Below are positions 33,116 to 43,065 of a DNA stretch of 64,000 nt, piece by piece. Each line of letters starts with the position of its first letter. Within the stretch, counting starts at the first letter, position 1. A program made the position numbers and the translations under genes. The stretch is from Rattus norvegicus (taxonomy: Eukaryota > Chordata > Mammalia > Rodentia > Muridae): the NCBI RefSeq assembly GCF_036323735.1, contig NC_086021.1, forward strand, positions 160,998,976 through 161,062,975, given 5' to 3'. Under the pieces are notes generated by a model. The model had not been told where the DNA came from. It did not search any database and saw nothing but the letters and a program-made list of their open reading frames with translations.

Positions 33116-33301
33116 TTTTTTTTAAAGATTTATTCGTTTATTATATATAAGTACACTGTAGCTGTCTTCAGATACACCAGAAGAGGGCATTGGATCTCTT
33201 TACAGATGGTTGTGAGCCACCATGTGGTTGCTGGGAATTGAACTCAGGATCTCTGGAAGAGCAGTCGGGTGCTCTTAACCGCTGAGCCATCTCTCCAGCC
33301 C
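33116..33301 (-). repeat. B2 SINE (young)
   Basis: Complete reverse B2 with a 16-bp perfect TSD, GAAACGCTGAACTCTT (33100-33115 and 33302-33317). It carries the CTCF-like CCAGAAGAGGGC at 33177-33188. Confidence 0.97.
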
Positions 33302-33319
33302 GAAACGCTGAACTCTTAA

Positions 33320-34540
33320 GTGTACATATATATAGACAGACAGACAGACAGATATACACATTTGATGGATGGAGCAGAGCCCTAACAGCCACACTTTATT
33401 TTTTCTTCAATACTTTTATACCTTCTTAGACAAATGTTCTTTCTAAAATTGCCTCATATGTTACACAAAAGGAATGTTACAGAAAGATATCAATAGTAAG
33501 TTCAAAGCAGTGTTTCATTCTGTAAGCTCATTATAAGTTCAAAGCAACAGTTTCACATGGCCTCGCTTTATCAGTGCACACCTCTGGCTTTATCCTTGGA
33601 CCTGACCTAGAATGAATGTTTTTCCTTGATCACAAATTTGTCCCAAGCCTATTTCTCTTTTTAGTGTAATTTATGAAAGTGTAATCTGCGAAAGCTTATC
33701 ATGCAGCCTTAACTTACTATTCTATGAGGAGGGAACACAGTCTATTCTTGGTTATAACTTTATTACATCTTTCTAGCAAAACGACTAAAACCACCTCCTT
33801 AAACTTTCTTCCTAAGATTAGTTGAATCAAATCAGGACTGCTATAAAGTCATTAATTCATCTAAACAGCATTGATTCATCAAAGTTCATATTCCTGCAGG
33901 AAATTTGCCTGATAGAGTGAGCTGATGCCCAGGAATCACTAGGCTATGTAATAGTAGTGGGAAAGTCACATCAGCATCGAGAAGCAATCCTGGGACAAAG
34001 TCTCTGGGGCTGTGCCTCTCCACATTGCACCCACTGTACCCATGCAAAATGGTGGCCATCTCCAGGAAACTCATTTGCTTGCCATGGCCTTTCCTAGATG
34101 TCTTCTGTCCCAGTGTGATTCCTATGACCCATGTAGTGGCTCATAACTGTCAGTAACTCTAGTAACTCCACTTCTAGGGGATCAGATATCTTTTTGTGGA
34201 CTCTGTGGCTGGGTGTAAAGACAAGGCCATTTTCTTTCTCCTTGTACCTTCTCGTCTGTCTCTGGAATTCTGCATTCATTTCTGGGCCCTTTCTCTTGAG
34301 AACATCGGTCAGCTGGAACAGGGCTTAAGGAAGTGACCAGAACCCACAGACTCCTGTCTTGTGTGTCTGATGGGATCACACCATGGACAAACACTGGGAC
34401 TGTCCCCTGAGATAACATGTGAGGAACTGGACACCAAATATAAGCAAACCTAGGCTCTTCCTTGGATGTGAGTTCAGAGGAACTGGAGATCAGGATACCC
34501 CAAAGGTGCTATCTGAGCTGGAAGCATAGAGTCTAAACAT
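33320..34540. other. Spacer, possibly an unassigned rodent repeat
   Basis: AT-rich to 33900 and more balanced after that. The prose-like repeated text suggests dispersed repeats, but I could not assign a family. No gene. Confidence 0.3.
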
Positions 34541-34555
34541 AAGAAACTGGTTACC

Positions 34556-34656
34556 GGGGTTGGGGATTTAGCTCAGTGGTAGAGCGCTTGCCTAGAAAGC
34601 GCAAGGCCCTGAGTTCAGTTCCCAGCTCTGAAAAAAAGAAAAAGAAAAAAGAAAGA
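34556..34656 (+). repeat. ID SINE (young)
   Basis: Full ID with A/GAAA tail. Perfect 15-bp TSD AAGAAACTGGTTACC at 34541-34555 and 34657-34671. Confidence 0.97.
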
Positions 34657-34679
34657 AAGAAACTGGTTACCACAGAGCC

Positions 34680-35300
34680 AGAAGCAAGGAGGAAAAACTC
34701 CTTGGACCCCAAAGCACAAGACTGAAACTATAAAAGAGTGGCTGGGAAATCTCTCATCTCTTACCTGAGTTTGGGTGATGTAACTGTTCCTGTCTAGGGG
34801 CAGAAGTACAAAGAAAGAGGTCCCTGGCTAGAGTATCTGGCTTCTTAGTAGCATCAGGACAGATTTGAATGAAGATCATGCATGCCTTTAGTTCCTGTGT
34901 GTCCATCCCTCTGCCTCCGGTATGAGATAAAGGGAAGGTTAGACAATGGCGACATGTGAGGGAGTCTGGCCCTTAGGAGTCATCTACCCTACCAATTTTG
35001 GGGTCAAGTACAGGTGAATACTGAGTCTCCAGATTTCTCCAGAAGCTGATGGAGTCCAGCTGGTTGGTGAGCAAAGTAAAAAGCAGGAGGCAGGGCCAGA
35101 GGTGCTGAGTGGGGTTGATTCCTCTGTGCCAGAAACCCTGGGAGCCGCAGAAATGCCAACTCTGCAGCTCTGACAGCCGCCTTCACATCTGCCACGGATG
35201 GGTCTGAGCTCAGCTAGTGCGGAAGAGAGGAAGGCAGGAGAGGCCATCACTGGTGGTAAGAGCCAACCTTGGCATGGAATGTATCCCAGATAATCTAGGG
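34680..35300. other. Spacer, nothing recognised
   Basis: Unique-looking. No exon signal. Confidence 0.4.
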
Positions 35301-35304
35301 AGGT

Positions 35305-35400
35305 ACTCTGTTGCCTTCTGCCTCAGTTTCTCCAGCTGTCAAATGGGGATGAGAAGAGATGGTGTCGAGATCCCTAAGGATGCTCAGGTAATGATCCATT
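35305..35400 (+). repeat. MIR fragment
   Basis: CTGCCTCAGTTTCTCCAGCT followed by GTCAAATGGGGATGAGAAG. Confidence 0.75.
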
Positions 35401-35530
35401 TTTACTGAAGGCTGACACTTCTCTAAGCCTGACAAAGCAAATGCTCTACCATGGACCTCAAGGTCTACCAAGGTGCAAAAACTACCAGCTTGGTCACCCA
35501 CTTGAAAAGGCAGTACTAGGGTTAAAAATT

Positions 35531-35634
35531 TGGGGGCTGGGGATTTAGCTCAGTGGTAGAGCGCTTACTTAGGAAGCGCAAGGCCCTGGGTTCGGTCCCC
35601 AGCTCCGAAAAAAAGAACCAAAAAAAAAAAAAAA
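35531..35634 (+). repeat. ID SINE (rat-type)
   Basis: GGGGCTGGGGATTTAGCTCA through CCCCAGCTCCG, with a tail A-run, GAACC, A-run. Confidence 0.95.
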
Positions 35635-35667
35635 ATTGGCTTGCTGAATTCAAAGTCCACAGTGCTC

Positions 35668-35818
35668 AAGCTGGGCAGTAGTGGTGCAAGCCTTTAATCC
35701 CAGCACTCAGAGGCAGAGGCAGGCAGATGTCAGAGTGGAGACCAGCCTCCTTTACAGAGGGAATTCCAGGACAGCCAAGATTACAGGAAAAACCCTGTCT
35801 TGAAAAACAAAACAACCA
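35668..35818 (+). repeat. B1 SINE
   Basis: GCTGGGCAGTAGTGGTGCAA, CTTTAATCCCAGCACTCAG and AAACCCTGTCTTGAAAAAC. Confidence 0.93.
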
Positions 35819-35819
35819 T

Positions 35820-36390
35820 AAAAATGACTTGCAATGCCCCAGGCTCCTGTTTTGAGTCTTTGATCGGCTCACTTGCCTGCATGTGAAGCTCTCCTACAGA
35901 GTCCTAGCCACACATTCAGCCCAACTGGTGCCGAGCCCTGTCTCAAGTCCCTGGTCTGCAGAGCCTAGTGATGAGCCTCCTACCAGCCAGTCCCTTCCAG
36001 AAGACCTCAGCAAGGTGCTGAAACGTGAGCATTTCAGGGACAGAAGTATCTTTTTAAAAGAAAGACACTTGGCAGGGTGTCGGGGACAGGGCAGGGATCC
36101 AGTGATATCCCAACGCTTGGGGAAAGCGTAAGGACTCAAAGCTCCACCTGGCTTTGGCCAAAGGTGAGCAGAGGGGCGTGGTCACGGCAGCGTAGTTTTT
36201 CATTTGATTGATTGCTGAGCTTCTGCCTCTTGCCCAGCAAGAGGTTGATGGGGATATGATGAACGCAACAGACGTGGGAGGGGGAGGGGCATTCCTTGCA
36301 GGAGTCCACCCACTCACCCAGCGCTGGCATATTGGGTCTTTTAGAGAGAGGCTCTGGTGATTTATAATGAAGGTTTTGTAGCCAGGCTGT
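35820..36390. other. Spacer, nothing recognised
   Basis: Unique-looking. No gene. Confidence 0.4.
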
Positions 36391-36394
36391 CTGA

Positions 36395-36545
36395 TCAGCT
36401 GGGTCTCCTTGGGTGAGTCGGAGCACCTCTCTGAGCCTTGGTTCCTTCATCTGCAAGATGGGGAGGTGGGTACAATGATAATGTAAGGTGATTGGCATGG
36501 AGGACTGGCTTGAGCAGTAGACACTCAGGAAACTGCATTATTACC
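36395..36545 (+). repeat. MIR fragment
   Basis: GAGCCTTGGTTCCTTCATCT then GCAAGATGGGGAGG. Confidence 0.8.
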
Positions 36546-36829
36546 CTTTGTGGCTTAGTAACGCGTTCTTCCCTCACTTTGTGTCACACTGCAAAGAGGA
36601 AGGTGAAGCGGTCTCTAGGCAGTGGTAAAAGAATGCACACAGAGCCTTGAGGTGAAAGACCTTAGAGGACTTAGGAGCTTGGGGGAGGGGGAGGGTTGGA
36701 CCCTATCCCACCCTGAGCCACCCTGGTAAGCTTTTTCCTGAAACTTGCAAAGGGTCTGGAGATCTGAGCCAGTAGTAGTGAAAATGCAAAAGTTCCCAGA
36801 AATCTCTGCCCTGGTCTTTACAACTGGAG

Positions 36830-37095
36830 AGGAGGCAGTGTGGTGGAGTGGTAAGGGCTCAAACATCTAGAGTAGCCTGCTTGAGGAGAATTGTGATTCA
36901 CCATGTAACAGGCAGTGAAACCTAAGGCAAGTTACCTACTCTCTCTGAACTCAAGTTTTACTTGCTGTGAAATGGGTCCAGTGATACTGTCGGCCTTCCA
37001 GGGTAAGTGTAAGAATTAAGTACCATTTGCAAAATACATAGAACTTCCCTGGCATGCAGCCTGGAACTCTGTGTTTACAATATGAATAAAGGAAA
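36830..37095 (+). repeat. MIR, nearly full length
   Basis: It runs from AGTGTGGTGGAGTGGTAAGG through AAGTTACCTACTCTC and AAATGGGTCCAGTGATACTG to CTGTGTTTACAATATGAATA. Confidence 0.85.
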
Positions 37096-37099
37096 GCAT

Positions 37100-38135
37100 G
37101 GGGTAGCCACAATACGATGTCTTGGACTTTTCTCTGGTCTGAGTTCTCGGACATCCTCTATTCACCGGCCCTTCACCATCCACCACAGAGTCCAGCGGCG
37201 GCCTCGGAACTACTATTCTTTTAGTCCCAGGTGGGATTCCGCCACCGGAAGTCGGGCTTGCCAGGACTTCTGAGCCGCCACAGCCACATTTGCTCTGCTT
37301 TGGTTATTCTTTCCTCCTGTTCAATCTTCCCAGCGCTAGACCACAACCTTGTGGAGACTCTCCTCCTGTGGTCACAGGTGGAAACCTCTCCTTGGCTTCA
37401 CCTCCACCCTCACATCTGCTTCTGGGAAGACCAGAGAGACACAAGCAGAAATGATGTCTATCAACTCTCTGAAGACCGGAGTCTGGCTTTGAGATGCTTC
37501 CGGTTTATCCCTCCCCCTCCTCTGAGGAGGAGGGTCTGGATAAAATGCACTTGAGACACAGGGCAGAGTGCACGCGGCTTCTTGGAGAAAGAGCCCCATC
37601 AGTGCAGGGCGGATGCTTTTGTGGCCACTCTGCTCCTTGGAATCCATACAGAATTCCATTATCAGCTCCGGACAGCAGCTCAGGGACCATCTTGTCCCTT
37701 TCCCATTCAACAGGACAAGAAAGCTGGGGCCCAGAAGGGAGAGGGGATGGGGAAGAGTATGGCAGGAACCAAGCTCCCAACTCCCATGATTGTGTTCCTT
37801 CTGGCCCTTCTGCAAATCCCTGAGGCCCACCCCCTTGTCCTAGCTGTACTGGGTGACCTCGAAGCATAATGCCAGCCATCTAAGTTCACATAGCTGAAAC
37901 TCCCGTCCAGATGTTAAGGAAGGACAGAGAGAGATGCTGGGAGAACAGAGCAGGCTAGGTAGCCTAAGGTAGCTTAAGGTAGACTTAAACAAAGTCTGGG
38001 AATTAAGTAGGTAGGGGGCCATTTAGACATGGGATGCTCCTTGCCTTCTCTGAATTTGGACCAGGAAGTCTTGAGCCAGTCATGCGCCCTGTCTGCAGAA
38101 CAGGCCAGTAACAGGGCCTCCCCACAGAAGACTGT
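37100..38135. other. Spacer, nothing recognised
   Basis: Several overlapping open frames of about 100-150 codons (37370-37880) show no domain or codon bias. Confidence 0.4.
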
Positions 38136-38149
38136 GCCAAAGCTCAGGC

Positions 38150-38265
38150 AAGTGGAGAGCCTGTCACTGTGGGCCAGGCTCTGCTCTGAGCACTGCACCA
38201 GTGTCTGGCATTTGGTCATCACTGCAACCTTGCAGCAATGCCATCGCCTCCGAGGAGGAAGGACA
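38150..38265 (-). repeat. MIR fragment
   Basis: GCCAGGCTCTGCTCTGAGCA and GGTCATCACTGCAACCTTGC. Confidence 0.7.
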
Positions 38266-38437
38266 ATATGGATAGCCTGACATGCTTGACTGAACTTAAT
38301 TTCTTTAATTTGGAGGTAAATAGAAACATTCCAGAGTTGGGCTGCACTGTTTCCTTTCTGTGACTGATTGTTCAGATGTGGGCTTACAGTTTGTGAAGCG
38401 GCGTAAGAGATTTCTGGATTCTGCATCCCTCACTTAA

Positions 38438-38448
38438 AAAAAATTATT

Positions 38449-38507
<59 letters not shown>

Positions 38508-38655
38508 TAGCTGTCCTCAGACACACCAGAAGAGGGCATCAGATTTCATTACAGATGGTTGTGAGCCACCATGTGGTTGCTGGGGTTTGAACTCAGGACC
38601 TCTGGAAGAGCAGTCAGTGCTCTAACCGCTGAGCCATCTCTCCAGCCCCCCTCCC
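38438..38655 (-). repeat. B2 SINE with its A tail converted to (TA)n
   Basis: The TSD is CTGCATCCCTCACTTAA (38421-38437) and CTGCATCCTTCACTTAA (38656-38672). The tail is a TA tract at 38444-38502. CCAGAAGAGGGC lies at 38526-38537. Confidence 0.95.
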
Positions 38656-39014
38656 CTGCATCCTTCACTTAACGTAAAGCCATGCGCTCTCCCCATATGG
38701 ACATCCACCTCTGTAGAGGTCTTCTTGAAACTTGTCTCCACTCAGGACAATGGAGTCTCACTCTGGCTTCAATACTGTAGCCAATGCCCCTGGGAAAAGA
38801 GTGCTTTTTCATTTTATGTGACCTGGGGACAAGCAGTAAGCTCATGTTGGGAAAGATGGGACAGAAGGCTCTTCTTGGCGTCCAGGTGCGGAAGCTATAG
38901 GCCACAGTATAGTTCAGCACATTACGTTGTCCCTACAGAGGTACCTTGAAACTTAGGTCCTCACGTTTCTTCTGAACTATCTTCGCTTCATTTCTGACGC
39001 TGACAAAAATCAAG

Positions 39015-39190
39015 TTATGGGACTCAGAGAGATGGCTCAGCAGTTAAGCACACCTACTGCTCTTACAGAGGACTTGGGTTCAGTTCCAGGTGATCTAATG
39101 CCCTCTTCAGGCACTAGGCACACATATGGTGGGCACACACACAATACAGGCCAAACACTCATATACATAGAGTCTAAAGAGCAAAAGAAA
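39015..39190 (+). repeat. B3/B4 SINE
   Basis: GGACTCAGAGAGATGGCTCA and GAGGACTTGGGTTCAGTTCC, then CA-rich and an A tail. Confidence 0.85.
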
Positions 39191-39194
39191 GCCG

Positions 39195-40475
39195 GGGGGA
39201 GACACGTTCACTGCCACTGAGAATTCCAGATTACAGTTTACAATGCCAAGAAGTCAAGGCAGGCATTTGAAATAGCTAGTTACACCGAGAGCCAAGAGCA
39301 GAGAGAGAAAGGAATTCGGAAATGCCTGTCTTCAGCTTACCTTTTTCTCTCATGCATGGTCCAGGCCCTAAACCTTCAGTGAGCTGTATTCTCCCACATC
39401 AATTAATGCAATGAAGGAAAGCCTTTGTGGGCACTGTCAGAGGCCAAGCTGATCTAAACAAGTCTTTATTGAGACTCTCCAGGTGGTTTTCGATGGTGAC
39501 AAGTTGACGATTAAAACTAACCATTACAGCTGCTAAAGATGTCCGAGTCCCCTTCTCAATGAGATCAAAGGTCTGGGGCCCCACTCACCCTCGGCTGATA
39601 CTGGTGAACAGAGATACGTCACCGCTGTGGGGACATTACTGGTCAGTGAGTAGACAGTGAGTCTATGGCCTGTCCAATGGGAAACCCTGATGAAGGAGAA
39701 CCCAGAGGCAGCTCCTTCCTAGACATTGTGAACCCTTGGGGCCTTGGCAAGCAATCTGGACTCTGTTCTGCATCTTCAAGATAGGAGGTTGGAGTAGTGG
39801 AACCTTTGAACAGGCATAAGTGGGCCTCTTGGTACCCACTTGTTTTGTTTGTCCTCAATGTCGTGGGCACTCATAGAGGAAACAAAGTCCACGACCCAGC
39901 ACAGAACAAGGAATACAGCACTGCCACGAGTAAGAGCCATGTCACACACACGGCTTCTTCTAAACAGGAAGCCAGTGTTGCCTTGCGTCCAACGGGGCTG
40001 TCTAGTCTTAGGCTCAGTGTCACTGCTGTGCACCCATGTCACTTATTCCCGGCTTTGTGAGGACTCCTGAAATCTGGCCCAGCCTCCCTCCTAGCCACAT
40101 AACCTCCCATTCCTCATTCTTCAGCAAGTTCAAGCCCATTGCTGTCCCGGAACCTTTGAACCTGGAATGCCTCTGGCACTGTCTTTGCTTGTTTTTTTGT
40201 TTGTTTTTGTTTTAAATTTGTTTTGTTTTGTTTTCTGAGGCTGGCCTACATCTTGGCTAAGCGTCGCCTCCTGTAGAAGCTCCTTGCTGGCTCCATTCTC
40301 TAAAGGCCCCAGTACCCTCCATCATTTGTGCTTAGAGCCATGCCCCCCCACCCACCCCCACCTCCTCAGCACTACACACCCCTTTGAAGGGATAGAATTG
40401 ACTTACAGGTTCCCTGTTCAGTGTTTATTCATTGTCCTTGGGATTTCAGCTCCAAGATAGTGGGGGCTAGGGGCA
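39195..40475. other. Spacer, nothing recognised
   Basis: Unique-looking except a T/TTTG-rich stretch at 40188-40240. No gene. Confidence 0.4.
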
Positions 40476-40479
40476 CTTT

Positions 40480-40640
40480 CTATGCCAATCAACATCCTAA
40501 TCCCTTCTTAGGTGACAACTTCTATAACCCTCTCAGCAACACCTGAGCCAGCAGCAAGCATTATTTCCCTTTATAAATGCAGAAACTGAGGCACACGTTA
40601 GTTGGGCAACTTGCCCAAGGTTCTACAGCGATATGGTAAG
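40480..40640 (-). repeat. MIR fragment
   Basis: AAATGCAGAAACTGAGGCAC followed by GGGCAACTTGCCCAAGGTTC. Confidence 0.85.
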
Positions 40641-40931
40641 TGGGCTGGGAGATTCCCGCACACGCTGTTGAGAGTATGCTGTGTTATGAATCCCTTATAT
40701 TACAGGCTCAGAGACTGGTGGGCAAGCTGGCTTTGTCTACAATGGTGGAAGTCAATGCTACCCTCTCTAGGAGGGCTGTGTCTTGAGGACAAGTAGAGTC
40801 AGCTGGAGTAAATGACACGCTGTCATTTTTTGCAGAGTTCTAGAGGTTAAGGAGCTGGAAGCAGACTCCTTGAGGCTTGAGTACAAGAGGATGATGAAGA
40901 CCATGAGTTAGGAGCTGAGGTCACCTGAGGG

Positions 40932-40933
40932 GT

Positions 40934-40981
<48 letters not shown>

Positions 40982-40990
40982 TGATGATGA
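40932..40990 (+). repeat. (TAA)n-(TGA)n trinucleotide repeat
   Basis: About 45 bp of TAA followed by four TGA units. Confidence 0.95.
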
Positions 40991-40994
40991 CCCA

Positions 40995-41569
40995 AGGGGC
41001 AGAATAGGAAGCAATGTAGCTAGGAAGATAAACAGAAAGACTCCCAGATTGTACAGACTCCTGGCAAGACCAGGGACCCAAATGCTACTGGGAGGTTTCT
41101 TAGGCACACTTCCAGCACTGTCATATCCCTTGACTTCATAGTGCCAGAGGACACTTAAAGGTTTGGGGTCAACTGCTGCTGAGTCCCTGTGTGATTTGGT
41201 CTTCCACTCCCAATTGGCACTGGAAGACCCAGTCCCCAAGGACACCTCCCACTCCATCAGCCTTACATCCATAATAGATGATATGGTCCAGGAAGAGCCC
41301 TGCATCCCCAGAGTCCAATACTGGGACTCCAGCACACTGACCTTACCCACATTTACTCTGGCTGATCCACCACCCCGGGGCTTGCCTGACTGCCTCTGAG
41401 CAGGAGGCAGAGCGTTCCAGTTCCTTAGTTCCAAGGCATGGTTGCTCTCCCAGATTTGGACTGGATTGGGGAAGGGGGGTCTTCTTAGATCCATCCAGAG
41501 ACAAAGGAGCTGACCCGCAAAGGGTTCCAGCAGGAGCCCCGCTCCCCCTCCCTTCCCCCTTCCCCCTTC
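40995..41569. other. Spacer upstream of Scrt2, nothing recognised
   Basis: No exon or repeat recognised. The 243-codon minus frame here has no domain. Confidence 0.4.
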
Positions 41570-41720
41570 GCAGTCCACGTGTCTCTATTGTCTGCTCCCC
41601 CGCTTCAGGGAAAGACACAGCCTCGGATGTGTCAAAACCACCACCCCCCGGCAGCAGGGAAATTAATTACTGGGCGATTTTCACTTCCTCTCGCAGCTCT
41701 CGCCTGAGCTAGGCACCGGA
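41570..41720. promoter_or_regulatory. Candidate Scrt2 upstream regulatory element
   Basis: About 1 kb before the promoter, unique sequence holds a palindromic E-box CACGTG (41576-41581), an ATTGTC SOX-like motif just after it, and the homeodomain core TAATTA (41664-41669) in a GC-rich setting. Motif evidence only. Confidence 0.3.
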
Positions 41721-41951
41721 ACAGGACCGGCTGAGCGAGGCCGTCATCGGCAATGGGGGACCCGCTCTTTCCACCAGTTCTGAAGAAGAAAGTTGAATCC
41801 CAAACCCAACAGGGGGCTCTAGTAGGAGCCCAAGCTGGGGGCAGGGAGACTAGTTAGATCTGGGCATCCACACTGCCACTTCAGAACTGGGGCAAAGGGA
41901 GCCGACTACAGACAGAGGGTGGTGGCTGGCCCGCTCACTCTTACATCCTCA

Positions 41952-42023
41952 TCCTCCTCCTCCTCCTCCTCCTCCTCCTCCTCCTCCTCCTCCTCCTCCT
42001 CCTCCTCCTCCTCCTCCTCCTCC
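41952..42023 (+). repeat. (TCC)24 upstream of Scrt2
   Basis: Twenty-four uninterrupted TCC units ending about 625 bp before the TATA box. It is a homopyrimidine tract with triplex potential. Confidence 0.95.
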
Positions 42024-42267
42024 AGTCCTCATGTGCCTGAATTCCACCTGCTCGGGGCGCTCACCCTTCAATCTTCTTGTCTTCTCCCTCTATTTAGCAC
42101 CTCTCTTTCCCTTTCTTCGCATCCCCCTCGGGGTGTGTGTAGAGAACATCCTTTTTGTGTGTCTGTGTCCTGACCTCTCTTTTTCTCCTGCGGGTGCCTG
42201 AGTGTGTTTTGCCACTTTCTCCCTGTGTCTTTCTTGTCTGTTTCTCCTGTCTTTTTGTCCTTCTCTT

Positions 42268-42268
<1 letters not shown>

Positions 42269-42341
<73 letters not shown>
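42269..42341 (+). repeat. (CT)n-(CA)n upstream of Scrt2
   Basis: About 45 bp of CT passes directly into about 30 bp of CA. Confidence 0.95.
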
Positions 42342-42343
<2 letters not shown>

Positions 42344-42370
42344 GCACACATTCTGATTCATTCCCATTCT

Positions 42371-42378
<8 letters not shown>

Positions 42379-42456
<78 letters not shown>
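42379..42456 (+). repeat. (CT)n tract ~190 bp upstream of the Scrt2 TATA box
   Basis: Nearly 80 bp of perfect CT dinucleotides, the third pyrimidine tract within 700 bp upstream of the promoter. Confidence 0.95.
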
Positions 42457-42457
<1 letters not shown>

Positions 42458-42599
42458 CGCCTGTGTCCCTCTCACTCTCTCCCCTCCTGCCTGCTCGCTG
42501 CTCGTTCCTCTCTGCGCCTGGCCTGCCCCCACCGCCGGTTCAGGGGAACGTGTGCGGAGCGATTGTCCTGGGGGACATTTGATGGATTAGAGCGCTGAA

Positions 42600-42690
42600 C
42601 AGTTCCATTGCTGGGGGACCACCTGATCTCCTCCAGCCTGCGTCCCATATAAAGCCGGCAGCCGGAGTGCTGAACACAGCTCCAGCGACC
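42600..42690 (+). promoter_or_regulatory. Scrt2: Scrt2 core promoter with TATA box
   Basis: TATAAA at 42648-42653 lies in CCATATAAAGC. It predicts a start near 42678-42683 and a 5' UTR of about 250 bases. It sits at the upstream edge of the exon 1 CpG island, an uncommon combination of TATA box and island. No clear CCAAT box is seen immediately upstream. The start site is inferred. Confidence 0.7.
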
Positions 42691-42700
42691 GCCTGTGTGC

Positions 42701-42752
<52 letters not shown>

Positions 42753-42932
42753 TGCCGCGCCCGAGCGGCACCGGAGCCCGAGCCGCGACCGTCGCCACCC
42801 CGCCGGCTCCGCGGCCGCCCGCCCGCTGGGAGCTGTCCAGTGCTGAAGCCCGTGCCGACAGCCAATCGCGCCGGCCGGCCGCCTCCCCCACCGGGCCTCC
42901 GGTGCCCCGCGAGCCCCCCGCCCGGCTGCACC
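42680..42932 (+). other. Scrt2: Scrt2 5' UTR (predicted)
   Basis: Very GC-rich leader with no upstream ATG, so no ATG-started uORF is predicted. It contains the (GCC)16 tract at 42703-42750. The leader should be highly structured. Its start is inferred from the TATA position. Confidence 0.6.
42703..42750 (+). repeat. (GCC)16 trinucleotide repeat in Scrt2 5' UTR
   Basis: Sixteen uninterrupted GCC units are followed by GCTGCC. The tract begins about 25 bases after the predicted start site and is not in the coding frame. CGG/GCC runs form hairpins and quadruplexes and can vary in length. Confidence 0.95.
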
Positions 42933-43065
42933 ATGCCGCGTTCCTTCCTGGTGAAGAAGATCAAAGCGGATGGCTTCCAGTGCAGCGGGGTGCCAGCCCC
43001 CACCTACCACCCCCTGGAGACTGCCTACGTGCTGCCCGGTACCCGCGGGCCTCCGGGGGACAACG
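42933..43065 (+). CDS. Scrt2: Scrt2 coding exon 1: SNAG repressor motif
   Basis: This exon encodes residues 1-44 and the first base of codon 45 of Scratch family transcriptional repressor 2, a nuclear protein of post-mitotic neurons that binds E-box-type sites. The ATG is the first in the predicted transcript: no ATG occurs between the TATA box and 42933, and it has A at -3. Residues 1-9 (MPRSFLVKK) are the SNAG motif, which in the Snail/Scratch/GFI families recruits the LSD1-CoREST corepressor. The stretch that follows (SGVPAPTYHPLETAYVLPG) is characteristic of Scratch2. The exon ends at CAACG followed by a GTGAGT donor, leaving phase 1. The exon lies in a CpG island. The in-frame ORF extends upstream to 42840 without an ATG, so a longer N-terminus is unlikely. 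Confidence 0.95.

Noticed and set aside
37655..37685. REST/NRSF (RE1) site near ATCAGCTCCGGACAGCAGC
   Set aside because: The two half-sites resemble RE1 but the 2-base gap of the canonical motif is missing. A similar weak match near 30060 also fails in the second half.
37372..37880. Overlapping 124-152 codon frames
   Set aside because: Frames on both strands overlap without codon bias, domains or splice support. Likely chance.
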